60,000 nucleotides of DNA from Membranipora membranacea (taxonomy: Eukaryota > Bryozoa > Gymnolaemata > Cheilostomatida > Membraniporidae), in contig OU612070.1 in the NCBI GenBank assembly GCA_914767715.1, positions 4,049,501 through 4,109,500 of the forward strand. The letters are read 5' to 3'. Of the stretch, positions 57,843 through 60,000 are shown in pieces; the first letter of the stretch is position 1; each line of letters starts with the position of its first letter. The translations under genes and the position numbers were made by a program. The notes under the pieces were generated by a model. That model saw only the letters and a program-made list of their open reading frames with translations, searched no databases and had not been told where the DNA came from.

Positions 57843-59338
57843 ATGGGAAACAAACAGGGCGGTTCTTCAAGAGCATCACTGCAGTCGCGTTCCAGGCCAG
57901 ATTACGCCCATCAGCCTCAGAGACCCAGAGTCACTACAGCACAACAGGTGATTATAGTATATTGATCTTACCTGTATTGAGTTAATGATATGAGGCATGT
58001 TTATGCTGGTTGCACATGGTTCTCTGAGGGGAGGAGGAAGTAAGCTGATTTCCACTTTGCCGGTTAGAGTGATCTCAAACCGAACTTCAGCATGTTTTTC
58101 GGGGTGTAACCTCTATGTTAGGTGGAGAAAAAATAGAGAGTAGAGAGAACAAATGAATCAGAATTCAGAATCGAAGAACTCCCTATTATTAAGATCAGAG
58201 TTGACTGTGTTTAGTTTGTTTGCTGACAATTTAAGACTTCTTTTGCAGCCAAGCAGACCTGCACCAGCATTCTCATTTCCAAGGATGGGAAATGCAAATA
58301 CAGTACAGAAACATGTGGCAACAGCAGAGAAAACTGGAGCTTGTCAGTTAGCAAAGCTCGGACTGGCGGAGGTGAGACACTGTGGGCCCGTCACATGACC
58401 GCCGCTGTAGGCCCGTCACATGACCGGCTACTGTAGGCATGTTACATGCCCCAAGGGACTTAAACATATTCATAAGTCATTGCAAGTCCTGGTTGATGGT
58501 TCCTGATGTGCTTACCTGACTTGAGGCTTAGGTTGGCCATGATGACCAAGTCAACTGTCATTTATTTATATATTGTTATACATGATAACTTCTAAGTACA
58601 CTGACATCTCTTATTATGTCTGTCTCCTGTAGCAAATCTTGTGACCTGATTTAGGAAACATTTATTATTATGATCAGGTCCCTGAGGAGCTCAATCAGTT
58701 GACAGCTAATCTACGTAACCTGGATATCTCAGATAATAAGATACCCACACTCCCACCGAGCTTTGGTCAGTTCAGAATGCTCAAATCTGTCAACCTCAGC
58801 TCAAACAGACTAGGTAAGTTATCTCCTCATGCTGGTGAGTAAGTGTGGTCAGCTTCGGAAGGGTTTTATAAAAATCTTTCTTTCGTTCACGCTTTACCCT
58901 ATGACATCTTTGCTAAATTGATCACATATAATATGGTAATCAGTATTTAAATAAAAGGCTCGCTTCGATGGTCTCTGCTCTTTCATAAAGGTATGAATGC
59001 TTGTACTTGTCATTAACTGTATGTTTTTACGGTTCATGATGTCATTGTGCCGAATAATGCCTTTTTCAGTCACATTACCCGATCAAATCGGAGAGTTAAA
59101 GAAGTTGGAGACTCTGATCGTTAACTCCAATCGGCTGTCACGATTCCCAGAGTCGTTGTCTAATCTCAAATCACTGAAAACTATCAACGCCTCACACAAT
59201 AACTTCATCATGATGCCAGTGGTCGTATATTCACTGAGGAATTTAGATGTCATAGACTTATCTAACAACAAGATAACTGCCGTACCTGATGGCATAAACG
59301 CTATACAAGCCATAGAGATAAACTTGAATCAAAACCAG
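57843..59338 (+). CDS. LRRC57: LRRC57, leucine-rich-repeat protein (5' part, four exons)
   Basis: LRRC57 is a small, probably membrane-anchored LRR protein of unknown function. Exons read 57843-57947, 58249-58371, 58678-58813 and 59070-59338, giving 211 residues before the window ends. From the ATG at 58285 the sequence (MGNANTVQKHVATAEKTG) matches the vertebrate N-terminus, with Gly2 and Thr6 suiting N-myristoylation. LRR units follow: LRNLDISDNKIPTLPPSF, LKSVNLSSNRL, LETLIVNSNRLSRFPES, LKTINASHNNFIMMP and LDVIDLSNNKITAVPDGI, ending EINLNQNQ. Exon 1 adds 47 in-frame residues that also begin Met-Gly-Asn (MGNKQGGSSR). An in-frame stop lies upstream at 57792-57794. Whether exon 1 is translated or is 5' UTR is open. 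The last exon(s) are beyond the right edge. Confidence 0.9.
58382..58452. repeat. Three-unit tandem repeat just inside LRRC57 intron 2
   Basis: Units of 25-26 bp (GTAGGCCCGTCACATGACCG type) start at 58382, 58407 and 58433; the last is degenerate. The array begins 10 bases after the exon 2 splice donor. Confidence 0.85.
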
Positions 59339-59575
59339 GTATGACCAACTCAGCTTGTTATTTTACCTGTTTTCGCTGAAAACCAACCAGAATACTTAGA
59401 TCAAGTTTGATGGTTTTGTTGATAGTTTTAGTCAGTGTTTGGAGTTGCCTCATCTCAAATTGATTTTTTGTTCAAATTTTATTGGCATAACTTACATTTG
59501 ATTAGAATGTTTTTCAAAATCAGCCATCGAGAAAAAAAGGAAAAACAAATTTCAGTCAAGATGAAGAAAAAGGTT

Positions 59576-59783
59576 GATTTATTGTTTTTGGCTGAAGCCA
59601 CAGTTGCCCTCTCACATAACGGACACATTATGGACATAATGGACATTTTAACAATATACCATTTAAATAATGCTTGATGATTGAACGAAAATAAAATGGT
59701 ATTATTGTTAAAATGTCCTTTATGTCCATAATGTGTCCATAATGTGAGAGGGCAACTGTGGCTTCAGCCAAAAACAATAAATT
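59576..59783. repeat. Foldback element with about 90-bp arms
   Basis: The left arm starts GATTTATTGTTTTTGGCTGA (59576). The right arm ends TCAGCCAAAAACAATAAATT (59783). The arms are nearly identical, including CCACAGTTGCCCTCTCACAT and GGACACATTATGGACATAAT on the left, around a loop of about 26 bases. No ORF. It lies in the LRRC57 intron after exon 4. Confidence 0.9.
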
Positions 59784-60000
59784 GTCTTTGATCTATTCCA
59801 GGTAGAGCAGTGGTTGTGTACAAGTTGAAATTGTTCGCCGAAACAAAACATTGTTGTGGAAATCGTGCTTTGAGGTTTAACTGATGGGAATTCCAGTTTG
59901 ATTTGTCACATTCGCTGCTTTACCTTGTTGTTCTTCCTGCTTTGTTTTTTTCTTCTATGCCTTTTCCTCCAAATATGACCAATTCTTTCTCAGGAGAGGC
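59784..60000. other. LRRC57 intron sequence at the right edge
   Basis: No exon recognisable as the next LRRC57 segment. A possible acceptor (TTCTTTCTCAG) at 59983-59993 is followed by only a few bases and does not read like the family. Confidence 0.5.

Noticed and set aside
59803-59830. Acceptor-like CTATTCCAG as the next LRRC57 exon
   Set aside because: The frame after it (VEQWLCTS, then stop) does not resemble the LRR that should follow NLNQNQ.
1-60000. A CRISPR array, prokaryotic operon or phage
   Set aside because: Spliced animal genes fill the window and no regularly spaced repeat array is present.

Overview
This is nuclear DNA from an animal. All protein genes here are broken by GT-AG introns and belong to families shared across Metazoa (COG2, SAXO, F-box/WD40, SLC16-type transporters, TTC7, LRRC57). 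The background is AT-rich, with many small inverted-repeat elements, a tRNA-derived SINE and a decayed non-LTR retrotransposon. An axonemal gene (SAXO) points to motile cilia. An invertebrate is most likely; the phylum cannot be told from sequence alone.

Layout. (1) 532-10280, minus: the 5' six exons of COG2, a Golgi tethering subunit, running off the left edge. Its 6-kb intron 4 holds a complete seven-exon SAXO gene on the same strand (2228-5907). (2) 10640-20350, plus: an 11-exon F-box/WD40 gene, head-to-head with COG2 across only 359 bp. Its introns carry foldback elements, microsatellites and a TIR element with a tRNA-like segment. (3) 21922-40311, plus: a tandem array of monocarboxylate-transporter-like genes. 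Two copies are intact (21922-24454 and 32777-34872), one is a scattered relic (36732-37865) and one is a clear pseudogene (38360-40311). A SINE and a CR1/L2-like retrotransposon (29503-32365, minus) lie between the two intact copies. (4) 41309-55686, minus: a complete 20-exon TTC7 gene, scaffold of the plasma-membrane PI4-kinase complex. (5) 57843-59338, plus: the 5' four exons of LRRC57, running off the right edge, with two in-frame starts that both read Met-Gly-Asn.

The gene models were built by hand. Exons were joined where splice sites, reading phase and family similarity all agreed. Every junction in the five main genes and the two intact transporters keeps phase, and predicted lengths (SAXO 543, F-box/WD 441, transporters 440 and 409, TTC7 832 aa) suit the families. 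Apart from COG2 and the F-box/WD gene possibly sharing a promoter, and the transporters being duplicates, the neighbours share no obvious pathway. I saw no CRISPR array, operon, convincing tRNA/rRNA gene or clearly new multi-gene system. The less ordinary signals are the nested SAXO gene, the transporter birth-and-death array with its altered TM8 charge pair, the dual MGN starts of LRRC57, and the unusual density and variety of foldback/TIR elements.
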